A stretch of DNA of 64,000 bases, from positions 320,476-384,475 of the forward strand of contig MNCI01015933.1 in assembly GCA_015680685.1 (NCBI GenBank). Reading direction: 5' to 3'. Below are positions 55,708 through 64,000 of this stretch, in pieces. This DNA is from Gnetum montanum (lineage: Eukaryota > Streptophyta > Gnetopsida > Gnetales > Gnetaceae). Positions within the stretch are counted from its first letter, which is position 1. Every line of letters begins with the position of its first letter. A program made the translations under genes and the position numbers. Below the pieces are notes generated by a model that was not told the origin of the DNA, searched no databases, and was given only the letters and a program-made list of their open reading frames with translations.

Positions 55708-57075
55708 CTATCTGAACAACCAGTAAAGTAAATGGTCGGCGGATACTAGCTGGTCCGCAACGGTCTCAAACGTGGCCGCAGGCGGATCCGGCTCCGGCAC
55801 CTGGAGTCGAACGCCGTCACCCATATCATGTGAGTGCTGACTGAACACCGAAGCTGACTCCGGATACAGTCGTCGGAAAAACGCCATGGAATCCGGCTCC
55901 GAGTTATCAATCTCATCCACGTTTACAGTCCAACAACCGTATTCTTTCGCGGAATTCGGCGCCGGCGGCAGCATTCGCCACACAGCGTCACCGTTTTCCA
56001 GAATCTCGCAGGCAGCCGCGGCGGAATTGGTGGCAAAGAAATAGATGAGATCGTGCATGCCTTTGCACTGCACTGTGTTTTTGCAGTCGAAGAAATTGGG
56101 TGACAAGACCGGCGGCATCCGGCATAGCTCTATGCAGTCCGCCGTTGGGGTCCTGCCGGCGCGGTACTCCTTCGTGAATCGGGGCTCGTCAACCAGGATT
56201 TTCAAAACACGGAAGGTCAGGTAATCCTGTGCCAGGAAAAAGTATAAAAAGCATGCCCAAAATGAAGATGATGATGATCGTGATAAAGGCACTAAAACGA
56301 TGATGATGAGTACCTGTTTTTGGAATGGGTTTTCATGGCCGGGAACAGGCTCTGCAAGTCCGGCTATCAAAAGCCCGTGCCGACCGCCATCTATGAACGC
56401 CATGCCGGCGCGGCCGCCGGAGCTCCGTAAACGGAAAATGAACAGCCACTTGCCGGTGGCCATGTCCAAGCATGCGGCAGTGCTGTAGGAGGCTGAGAAG
56501 AGGTAGAGCAAGGACCCACGGACGGCGCCGGCGGATGGCCGGCCGAGCACCGCCGGCAAGCCCGGCTTGGACCACTGCGCCGTCTGTAGGTCCAGGACTG
56601 CGAGGTATGCCAGTGTCGCCACCGCGACCTTGCCCAGGCCTCGCGAGAAAAACAACAGCGGCCGGTGCTGTGGCCGTCCGGGAACCGGCGGCGCCTCCGG
56701 CCACCGGAACGTGGCCTCGGAGGACAGGCAATTCAAACGTAGCAGCAGTGCCGTGTCCCACCGGAAGTACAGGGCTCCGTCTCCGCCGTCCGAGAAACGT
56801 ACCGGCACCCGGTCGGTGTATCCGGCCTTCATGGCGGTCTGCCACTGCCATTTGATTGGGTCAAACATGTGCAACGCTCCCGGCCCTTCTGCATATGCCA
56901 ACAGCCACGGCTTCGCCGCATATGCCGAGGCCCGCACCGTCCGGCTGCCCCCGCGGAGGAGACTGCGCCACCGGCGGCACACGCCGCACATGCTGGCGCA
57001 ATCCCTGAGCGAGGCCCCCGCTGCCGCTAACGTCAGGATCGTCTCCTCCACGTCTCCGTCCAGTGGCCACTCCAT
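55708..57075 (-). CDS. F-box protein, kelch-like, with one in-frame intron
   Basis: An intact minus-strand gene. From ATG 57075 to the stop at 55708 the frame is open for 455 codons. Codons 255-283 (56227-56313) are an intron, giving a 426-residue protein. Residues 2-48 are an F-box (DGDVEETILTLAAAG, then LRDCASMCGVCRRWRSLL), the part that binds SKP1 in an SCF ubiquitin ligase. The rest has kelch-like blades with conserved Trp (ALHMFDPIKWQW, LAVLDLQTAQWSKPG, ACLDMATGKWLFI, EILENGDAVWRMLPPAP), which would bind the substrate. This resembles the plant F-box/kelch family. I cannot assign a subfamily. The coding region is GC-rich and free of the TAG decay around it, so it is probably functional. 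A TTG-started extension of 6 codons is open but unneeded. The upstream flank is duplicated at 49975-52600. The target protein is unknown. Confidence 0.9.
   Translation of the reverse strand: MEWPLDGDVEETILTLAAAGASLRDCASMCGVCRRWRSLLRGGSRTVRASAYAAKPWLLAYAEGPGALHMFDPIKWQWQTAMKAGYTDRVPVRFSDGGDGALYFRWDTALLLRLNCLSSEATFRWPEAPPVPGRPQHRPLLFFSRGLGKVAVATLAYLAVLDLQTAQWSKPGLPAVLGRPSAGAVRGSLLYLFSASYSTAACLDMATGKWLFIFRLRSSGGRAGMAFIDGGRHGLLIAGLAEPVPGHENPFQKQVLIIIVLVPLSRSSSSSFWACFLYFFLAQDYLTFRVLKILVDEPRFTKEYRAGRTPTADCIELCRMPPVLSPNFFDCKNTVQCKGMHDLIYFFATNSAAAACEILENGDAVWRMLPPAPNSAKEYGCWTVNVDEIDNSEPDSMAFFRRLYPESASVFSQHSHDMGDGVRLQVPEPDPPAATFETVADQLVSADHLLYWLFR
56227..56313 (-). other. 87-bp intron of the F-box gene
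   Basis: On the minus strand, AAAACAG/GTACTCATC at the donor and TTTTTCCTGGCACAG/GATTACC at the acceptor, with a U-rich 3' half. The length is divisible by three and no stop occurs, so retention would add 29 hydrophobic, Ser-rich residues (codons 255-283) that fit poorly in a kelch fold. Confidence 0.85.
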
Positions 57076-57188
57076 CTTCGTTGCTGATGTCAAAATTTGG
57101 ATCGCAGTAGCCCCGCTTGCCGACCGCCCTTAATCAGCTGCATCCACTGTGTTGTTTTTTGCGTCCGCACATGGTTCTCTGGTAGGGC

Positions 57189-57197
57189 TATAATATA
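57189..57197 (-). promoter_or_regulatory. TATA box of the F-box gene
   Basis: The minus strand reads CCTGTATATTATAGCCC, about 115 bases upstream of the ATG at 57075. This leaves room for a 5' UTR of roughly 80-90 bases. An ATG in that span (about 57171) opens a short upstream frame if transcription starts early enough. Confidence 0.55.
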
Positions 57198-58759
57198 CAG
57201 GGATTCCAGAATTATTTAGGCTTTGTTTTGCACCCGCCACTCAACCAGACCCAGATGAGTTAGCCTTGCTTGAACAGCTTTGTTTGACCGGAATCCCTTA
57301 TTGGGACTGCACCAACGGTTCTGACTTTCCCATCATCGCGTTGCGTGTACTTTTCCTGCTTTGCTTCAAACCTGGGCACAGCGGTAGTAAGCGGATTATG
57401 TTTTCGAGCAAGTTGATTCCGTCGTCGTCGAAGATGTTGGCGAGCTCTGCAAGGAAAATACCAACTTGAACGTGTGCGTTGAAAATGGAGGATCATGTTG
57501 AAACTAGTGGAGCAGCAGCAGTTGATGTAAATGCCCGTTATCCTTCCACAATAACTCGATAAATTGAGGTAATCTGGTTCGCCAGAAACAACAAAAATTT
57601 GTGTTCCGTGTGCTACGAGTTGTATGTATAGATAAAAAATGAGAGAATCCTACTGCTGGCGTAGTAAAAAGATTAAGAGAGAATAATAAAGCAAAAAACT
57701 TTCGGAGAAGATTAAAAAAAACCAGTAAAGATAAAGTCGCCACGTATCTCGTAAAGAAATACCTGCTAAAATGCTCTGAGAGTTCATGAAACATAGAAGC
57801 AACGAAAAATATCCTACCTGATCTCTGAAAGGCACCCTCGTATAAAAGCGCTTTGAAGAATTGAAAAAGTAACATGACGAGAGATTCCTAACCAAAACGA
57901 TATATCTTCAGAGTGAAAGAAACATTGTTAAAACTGAAAAGCCAATAACCAAGAAAAAAAAACAGAATGAATGGCAGAATCTTTATTTCCGACTATCCGC
58001 AGATCAACGAGAGAATCATTAATATTTACCGTTTTATTTATACTATTGGAACCGTGTTATGGTCGAGGGCCTGAAATAGGATAAATCTGCCCGGGTGGAT
58101 GAACGTCCTTCTCAGGTTAGGTTGTGTGACGCCATTATACGAACTTTTTAACTTTTAACAATTTGGGCCTAACAAATTCCTGAGTCGGTGTCTCTTTCCG
58201 TCCAAGGATTAAGTCAAAGTGTTAAAAAAGCTTCTTTATGTCATCCAATTGCACGTCTTATGCTCCACTATACACTCATGCTCGTGATTGGTTTGTCCAC
58301 GTCATTTTTGGGCGGTAATGATGTTAAGCTTCCATAGAGACGCTCAACTTTATGTAAGCTTCCATAGAGACGCTCAACTTTATGTCCTTGTCCCAATAAA
58401 GCTGGGCGTTAAATATGATACGAATTTTACGTTTTATGTAAGGTTGGGACAAGGCTAGGATGATGATGATGATGAATGCAAAATGCGTAACCTTAGTGGA
58501 TCATGGAAAGGGTATTTACTTATTTACTCTACAAAGATTCAAGATACATAAACTTACAAGCTCTATTATTTATAATATATTAAATACAACAAACTTTGAA
58601 AACAATAGTAAAAATAAAAATGATAAGAATAAAATATTTAAGTTGCAAATTTCAAAATTGTTTAAATCACTTGAATTGTGAATTTAGGTGAATTGTTTAT
58701 CTTAATGTCCAAAGGACTTTTAATCATAATTCATTTTGGTTTAGTTTACGGAAAACAAG
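57198..58759 (-). other. 5' flank of the F-box gene (right copy of duplication)
   Basis: Non-coding, homologous in order to 50050-52572. It is likely the promoter and upstream region. A perfect 30-bp tandem pair lies at 58326-58355 and 58356-58385 (AAGCTTCCATAGAGACGCTC...). It ends where the gypsy LTR begins. Confidence 0.65.
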
Positions 58760-59556
58760 TGATGAGACGAATACAAGCATTTACACGTAATCCGGTCAAA
58801 CTCCAAGGACTAAGTGCTTATGCACTTACACATTTTAAGGATGGGTTATGTGATTGTTGTCTTCCCAAGCTTACTTGTAAGGCACAATTGTATGGTTAAG
58901 TAAACTTGAGGTATATGATTTTTATGCTTTTTTTTATGTTTTATGTTCCTGGTGCTTAAAGGGGAGAAATGAAATAATTTAATAACTAATTTGATTTAAC
59001 TAATTAACTATTCTCTAACCAGTCCTAACACTAGCATCCGTTCCCACTTGTTGAACACATCTTGAACCAGTGTAACACTACTGGGATTACCAAATGCTAG
59101 TCGTTACTAGGTTACCAAGTTTTCCACGTATGCTTGAAGTGGTCATACTAAGTGTGCTTACTTGTTGAAAATTAATAAATCTATAAAAACAACATCAATT
59201 AACTAATGAAAGCATTAAATAATTATAAATAACATTAAATGCAATAAATAAGCTATTCTGAATGTTGTAAAGTTTATCACAAAGTTTGTCTTTATTTTCG
59301 AACACAAAGTGTGCTCAGGTACACAATGCTCGAATAAAGATCCGTTCACTTTATGACTCCTACTGTGGGCACTCAAAAATAATTCTAACTCTGGAAAAAG
59401 AAAACTACAAGAGTTCGAGTAAGGAACTAAGAAAACTACTCTCGAAACCAAGTGCCCCGGTCCCTTATTTATAGGCAACGAGATAGGTTCTAATATCACT
59501 TAGTGGGCTCCGATATCACAGACCCAATATTGCGGTCCTGATATCGTGGCTCATCA
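58760..59556 (-). mobile_element. 3' LTR with small internal deletion
   Basis: It begins TGATGAG, then lacks about 27 bases of the lineage block (GTACCCCTACACTCAACCAT region) before rejoining at ACGAATACAAGC. It ends TCATCA at 59551-59556, preceded by GATATC motifs. The TATA box (TATAAATAAGGGAC on the minus strand) lies near 59465. Confidence 0.88.
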
Positions 59557-59570
59557 TAGCCCCACGACTG
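59557..59570 (-). promoter_or_regulatory. Polypurine tract
   Basis: The minus strand reads CAGTCGTGGGGCTA, directly before the LTR. It is one base off the tract at 42687. Confidence 0.7.
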
Positions 59571-59753
59571 AATGAAAACTCGTCCTCGAGTTCCTTACAA
59601 AATATTGGGAAGGTATGGGATTATTGACTGAACGTCAATTTGACAGACTTAAGTGCCTGGTGAATGGATCGACAAACATATTACAACATTGGTGTTCATA
59701 ACCATTGTGGTGAACACTGTACATAGATGACATCCAGACCCTCATTTGATAGT

Positions 59754-59795
<42 letters not shown>

Positions 59796-61440
59796 AAATG
59801 AGGTGCATTGCTGCCGATGTTGAAAATGTGCACACCATTGTTCATCCATGGTCACATGATCAAGCTTGTTCCTTGCGTAAATGCTTTTTGCTCTAATCCA
59901 TCCTAAGTGCTCCCTCCTATCTTGATCCATTGTTTGTGCGATTGCCATCTACATACACAACATAGTCACGAATTAGCAAGGATAGATAAGACATAATGTG
60001 GTTAATACCTTGCCTCGCTATGAAGAACATTGGCTAGGTTGTGGGTATGGCAGATACTGGGTTAGAGGTTTATAACTGATGACTGCCCAAGGTGTAGGGG
60101 TGAGATAAAATTTGTGACAGGGCCTCCACGACTAAGAGTGAACCTCCGGTAGCAATAGGTTGGAAAACTTAAGGAACAACAAAGATGAGAGAAATAACAA
60201 CGGTGAAGCCAATAAAACAAAAGCAAAAATGGATGTCATTGATGGGGTGAATGAGAAATAATTGGTTGCAAGAAATTTTTAAGGGAAAGAGCTTAATAAT
60301 TGCACCAAAAAGGGATGCTAGTGGATCCTCCCCAAAGCAGGCTCATACCTGTTATGCCCTGACAAACCCACAAACCAAAGAGTTCGTAGGCTTTAGGAAT
60401 AACATATGGAAACAATGGTTAAGAACTTACCTACAAGAGTTTACCAAAGAATAATAATGCAACAACTAGGATATAGGCTAATTATAAAACCAACAATGAG
60501 GTGGAATATAGAAAGTAATATGGAAAGAGAGAATGGAATGGAATGGAATCCCAAAATAAAGGTTGTGTAAATTCCCTTGTGTAGTATATGATTAAGGTGA
60601 CTTAATAAAATTTGGCCCAAATCTAGATTAAAACTAACCACATCTAGTGACCTTGAAACAACACACTTGACCAACCCATCCTCCTCAAGCAACAAGAATG
60701 CATCCACAGAGCCACCACCATTCCAACAAGAGAAAGATAGAGAAGTAGGAGGTGAGAAAGGGCCTTAGTTAGAGGGAACCTTCAGGCATGGGTAACATGT
60801 CTTGCCAGTGCCATAACCAATGCTTGTAGCCCATGTTTCTTTATGATGTCTAAGGGGTGTGCTTTGAATTCTCACCAGTTTTTTTTCTGTGAGAACCACA
60901 CCATGCAAAGACTTATTTGATTGAGTTAACTTCCTGATATTTGGTCAAGAGTGGAATGGTGGAAGACCTATGAAAAATATCCAAGTACCCAAGAGAATAG
61001 CCAGCACAAATGTGTCAAATCCCCTTGAGGTCACACCCTTTTCAATCCATTTGAATCTTTCCTTGGTTTAAAAAATACCAAGTCACCAATTCATTAATAA
61101 GTTTACTTAGAAAAAGGGACAGTACAGTTCCAAGATCAGGGGAGACCATAGAGCTGAGGAGATGAATGGATGACGTGGACTCATTGCCCATTTTATCAAA
61201 AGAAAGTATATTTTAGCATCAACATTAAAAGTTAAAGGTAAAAACCAAACATTAGCAATCAACACTATTATAGTATTCTCCACCATCATGAGCACTTATT
61301 ATATGATGAGTGAGATTTATTCAAACAAAATTTAATAGAGAAAGAAATAGTAAAAAATGTCAATGATGGTGTAAAAAAAAAATAAGTAAAGAAGAAGAAT
61401 GTGTAAAAAAAAATGTGTAAAATAAAAAAGACAAATGAAA
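59571..61440 (-). other. 3' non-coding region of the 58760 element, with (GA)n
   Basis: No coding sequence. It contains an (AG)n run at 59757-59792. The whole stretch aligns piecewise with 42700-43960 and 24085-25080. This is the reference order used to detect the assembly error at 42782-43060. Confidence 0.75.
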
Positions 61441-61456
61441 CTAAGGCTCAGAATGA

Positions 61457-61690
61457 CTAGCATTGATGGCCATCTCCCCCACAATTGAGTTGGAAGGAGG
61501 AGATCCGAAATAATGAGCAAGGTTGTCCATTAACAGAGGTAGTGTTAGTACTAGTTGTTTTAGGTTCATGGAAAGGTTTTGTTTGTTGGATGTTGACCAA
61601 TAATTGCTTATTCAAGCTTTCAGGTTTATAGATCATCATGGCCCCTGTAGGAAAAGTTTCATGAATAATATAAGGTCCTTCCCACAGCAT
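61457..61690 (-). pseudogene. Integrase C-terminal domain
   Basis: An open minus-strand frame: LWEGPYIIHETFPTGAMMI, then KPESLNKQLLVNIQQTKPFH. This is the DNA-binding C-terminal part of gypsy integrases (W.GPY.v....GA...l). A frame break separates it from the core at 62048. Confidence 0.85.
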
Positions 61691-62047
61691 TTGAAATTTA
61701 CTTCGTTGTGGTACATGTGTGGGATTCTAGTAAAGAAACTGATCTCCTAGTTAGTATTTAACTCTCTTAATCCTTAGGTCATGACATTGTTTGTTAAAGG
61801 CCTTATGTAGTTCATTGGATGATAGGGCAGATAATCGATTTTCATCTAGCAAGTTAAGATTCATTAACCATTCTTTCTATGCTAGATTGAGGTCAAGGTT
61901 GACCCCCCATGTTGTAGATAGTGTACGAAGCTCAGTTTGGATAGGAAGTGTTGGAAGTTTATTATACACTAACTCATAGGGAGAGTAGCCTATAGGGAGT
62001 TTCTATGTAGAGCGGTATGCCCAAAGAGCATCATTCAGTTTAGTGCT

Positions 62048-62684
62048 CTATTCTTGCCTATATTTGCCAATGGTCCATGTCAATATTTTTGTGATCTCCC
62101 TATTGGTGACTTTGGCTTGACCATTCGCTTGAGGATAATATGGTGTAGTCAGCTTATGCTCAACTCCTAAGCGTTGCATCAAATTTTGAAAAGTTGCACC
62201 TGTAAAATGTGTACCATTGTTAGAAATAAGTGCATAAGGCATGCCAAACATGTTTACGATTTGTTGTTGAAAAAATTGTGCAGCAGTAGATGATGTACAC
62301 TCAGTAATAGCAATTGCATCTGCCCACTTTGTAAAATAGTCAACAACAAAAATAATGTAGGCTTTTCCATTGGACATTGGTGTGATAGGCCTCATAAAAT
62401 CAATTCCCCATATGTTGAAGGGTTCTAAAGGTTGAATCCATTGTTGTGGACCCTCCATTTTAGTAGTTATTCCCCCATCACATTGGCAGCGTTCACAAGA
62501 TTGGATGAAATGATGAGCATCCCAGAACAATGTAGGCCAATAATATCCTACAAGCAAGATCTTAATGGTTGTTTGTTTCCCAGCGTAATGTCCCCCACAA
62601 GGGCCCTCATGAGCATCTTGGAGAACATGTAATTGATCTACATTAGGAACACACCATTGGACTAGGCCATTAGAACATACCTTA
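62048..62684 (-). pseudogene. Gypsy integrase core, catalytic residues lost
   Basis: The minus strand shows the HHCC zinc domain (HEGPCGGHYAGKQTTIK ... CERCQ), then the catalytic core with WGIDFMRP (first Asp kept). In SNNGTHFT the second Asp (SD.G) is Asn, and in ANGQAKVTNRE the catalytic Glu is Lys. Both changes are single G-to-A transitions on the coding strand. The frame is otherwise open for about 200 residues. Integrase would insert the cDNA into the chromosome. This copy cannot. Confidence 0.9.
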
Positions 62685-62732
62685 NGTACATTAGGAACAC
62701 ACCATTGGACTAGGCCATTAGAACATACCTTA
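62639..62732. other. 46-bp direct repeat around a single N (assembly join)
   Basis: 62639-62684 and 62687-62732 are identical and separated only by N (62685) and G. In the frame this shows as KVCSNGLVQWCVPNV twice. It is best read as unmerged overlapping contig ends. Confidence 0.88.
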
Positions 62733-62739
62733 TAAAGAT

Positions 62740-63827
62740 GTCCATTGATTTCCATGAAATTTTTGGCTCTATGAAGAAACTATTGTTTCTTTTTAACGTC
62801 TAACCCTTGTGGTGTTTCTTGTATAAGCAGATAAGTGAGAATGCTACTATACCAATTTGTATCGGTGGTTAAGTGATTTTTTACCACACCTGCAAAGAGG
62901 AGTTCATTAGGGAAATGGTTAAAAATATGATATTTGTCCTCTTTGTTGTCCCATCATAACCAAGATAAATGATCAGTGACAACATTCTCAATTCCTTTAC
63001 GATCGATCATCGTAAGATTGAATTCTTGTAAGATCACGAGCCATCATATGATGCAAGGGCTCACCATTGGTTTATTCATTAGGAACCAAATTGCACTATG
63101 ATCCATGCGTACAAATATCTTATAGCCTAGTACATAGTGCCTAAATTTCTCTAGTGCAAACACCACAACCATTAACTCTTTTTCTGTTGTGGTGTAGTTG
63201 ATTTGTGCACCAGCAATACTTCGACTTGCACAATGAATGTAATAGGGGCATTTTTGGTCATCTAACTATGTAAGTACAACTCCTAATGCAAAGTTGAACA
63301 TGTCAATCATTATATGGAACATTCTGGACTAGTTAGGAGCTTATAAAATGGGTGTTTCTACAAGCTTTTGTTTCAAAGTTTGGAAAGCTAATTCACACAC
63401 TTTGGTCCATTTGAAAGGTATGTCCTTTTTCTATAATTCTACCAATGGTTTTGCAACCTTTGAAAATTTCTCTATGAAGCATTTATAATAGCTAGTATGT
63501 CCAAGGAATGATCAAATGTTCTTTACCATTTCAGGTTGACGAGTGATTCATTGGATGACCTTAATCTTTTCAGGATCTACCTCTATCCCTATTTGTGAAA
63601 TCTTATGCCCTAATACTACACCTTCTTGGACCATTAAATGGCTTTTATGCCAATTGAGCCTTAATTTGGTTTCGACACATAGTTTTGGTACTTGCTTTAA
63701 TCAGTCTAATGCTTGTTTGAAGTCTGCTTTGTAGGTGGAGAAATCATCCATAAAGACGTCCACACCATTTCCTATTTGCTGCTGAAATATGCTTAGAACC
63801 AAATGTTGAAATGTTGCCAGGGCATTG
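62740..63827 (-). pseudogene. Gypsy RNase H and reverse transcriptase (C-terminal part)
   Basis: From 63827 leftward on the minus strand: NALATFQHLVLSIF, then the catalytic box VFMDDFSTY (about 63735-63765), LNWHKSHLMVQEGVVLGHKI and GIEVDPEKIKVI (about 63555-63680). RNase H follows with TTTEKELMVVVFALEKFRHY and MDHSAIWFLMNKP (about 63070-63215), then RKGIENVVTDHLSWL. The FMDD form of the polymerase box fits the Athila/Tat side of plant gypsy, in line with the tRNA-Asp primer sites in this lineage. Stops and shifts occur throughout. The N-terminal half of the polymerase is beyond the interruption at 63828. Confidence 0.88.
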
Positions 63828-64000
63828 TGTTGGCGACCGTTTGGGACGCGACCGCCAACGAGTGTCCTCGAACAGGATTTAGGTGCCCGCTGGTCTCTGG
63901 CAACACCAAGGCCCAGATACCTCCAAATAACTCAGTAGTTAATGTGAGTATGTGTGTGTGCTGTTGCGGCGTGCGGTTGTGTGCAATGTAACGATTGCGT
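63828..64000 (+). mobile_element. Probable start of another LTR element (edge of window)
   Basis: At 63827 the reverse transcriptase frame stops matching. The new sequence begins TGTTGGCGACCGTTTGGGAC and contains the inverted pair GTTGGCG/CGCCAAC (63829-63860). A TG start and an abrupt GC-richer composition suggest an LTR. The partner end is outside the window. Confidence 0.4.

Larger units (their letters stand above)
58760..63827 (-). mobile_element. Minus-strand gypsy element with pol, 5' part outside window
   Basis: 3' LTR (58760-59556), polypurine tract, non-coding 3' region, then on the minus strand integrase, RNase H and reverse transcriptase up to 63827, where another insertion interrupts it. 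Its LTR and 3' region match the 22491 and 41717 elements, and it supplies the pol region they lack. It entered the F-box flank: the left copy of the duplicated flank keeps the empty site (52565-52580). Confidence 0.9.

Noticed and set aside
57076-57093. Six-codon upstream extension of the F-box protein
   Set aside because: It would start with TTG. The ATG at 57075 begins directly before the F-box.
56472-57133. Plus-strand open frames of 127 and 188 codons over the F-box gene
   Set aside because: Shadows of the GC-rich minus-strand gene, with no motif and Arg/Pro-rich antisense composition.
62639-62755. Duplicated peptide at the integrase N-terminus as a new domain
   Set aside because: The copies are exact at DNA level and separated by N, so it is an assembly join.
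1-64000. CRISPR arrays, tRNA or rRNA genes, bacterial operons
   Set aside because: None seen. The short direct repeats lack regular spacers. The only tRNA-like sequences are retroelement primer-binding sites of up to 18 bases.

Overview
The window reads as nuclear DNA of a large-genome seed plant in a draft assembly. It is mostly old, nested, inactivated retroelements of plant type. They include Ty3/gypsy elements primed by tRNA-Asp, a chromodomain gypsy element, Ty1/copia, and L1-type LINEs with a plant DUF4283 ORF1. Only two stretches look like host genes. Both have eukaryotic features: GT-AG introns and TATA boxes 70-100 bp or more upstream. The gene-poor, TE-within-TE layout would suit a gymnosperm, but nothing here fixes the species. 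An 831-N gap and several single Ns show the assembly is unfinished.

Layout. 1-2661: the 3' part of a gypsy element (a broken coiled-coil ORF, polypurine tract, LTR). 2709-11328: a structure with 1.68-kb inverted repeats enclosing a decayed multi-exon gene. 11880-12225: gypsy gag scrap. 12722-~14600: 5' part of a copia element, minus strand. 16003-17815: an unrecognised minus-strand gene whose exon holds two diverged copies of a Cys/His/Pro motif. 18964-22490: a plus-strand gypsy element (LTR, primer site, gag, start of protease). It is interrupted by a complete minus-strand gypsy element at 22491-30422 (5-bp target duplication), which is itself hit by a solo LTR at 26380-27282 (its own 5-bp duplication). 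30428-33211: an AT-rich LINE, split by a GC-rich, nearly full-length LINE at 33212-39148 (13-bp target duplication). 40380-49960: remains of a chromodomain gypsy element split by another minus-strand gypsy element (41717-47850).

49975-58759: two copies of one genomic segment. The right copy holds an F-box gene (55708-57075, minus) with an 87-bp intron that keeps the reading frame open. The left copy keeps only the gene's first bases and its upstream flank. 58760-63827: a minus-strand gypsy element with integrase, RNase H and reverse transcriptase. It is cut at 63828 by what looks like the start of a further LTR.

How the parts relate. The gypsy LTRs at 1730, 18964, 22491, 26380, 29623, 41717 and 58760 belong to one lineage. 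They share TGATGA...TCATCA ends, a common 3' block (GGTTGGGYGTAGGG...), a tRNA-Asp-type primer site and a CAGTCRTGGGGSTA-type polypurine tract. Two members (22491 and 41717) lack reverse transcriptase, RNase H and most of integrase and share a junction, so they look like a non-autonomous subfamily. The 58760 element represents the pol-bearing form. Nearly every in-frame stop in the broken ORFs is what one C-to-T or G-to-A change would make from CAG, CAA, CGA or TGG. This is the expected scar of long cytosine methylation. No element in the window looks able to move by itself.
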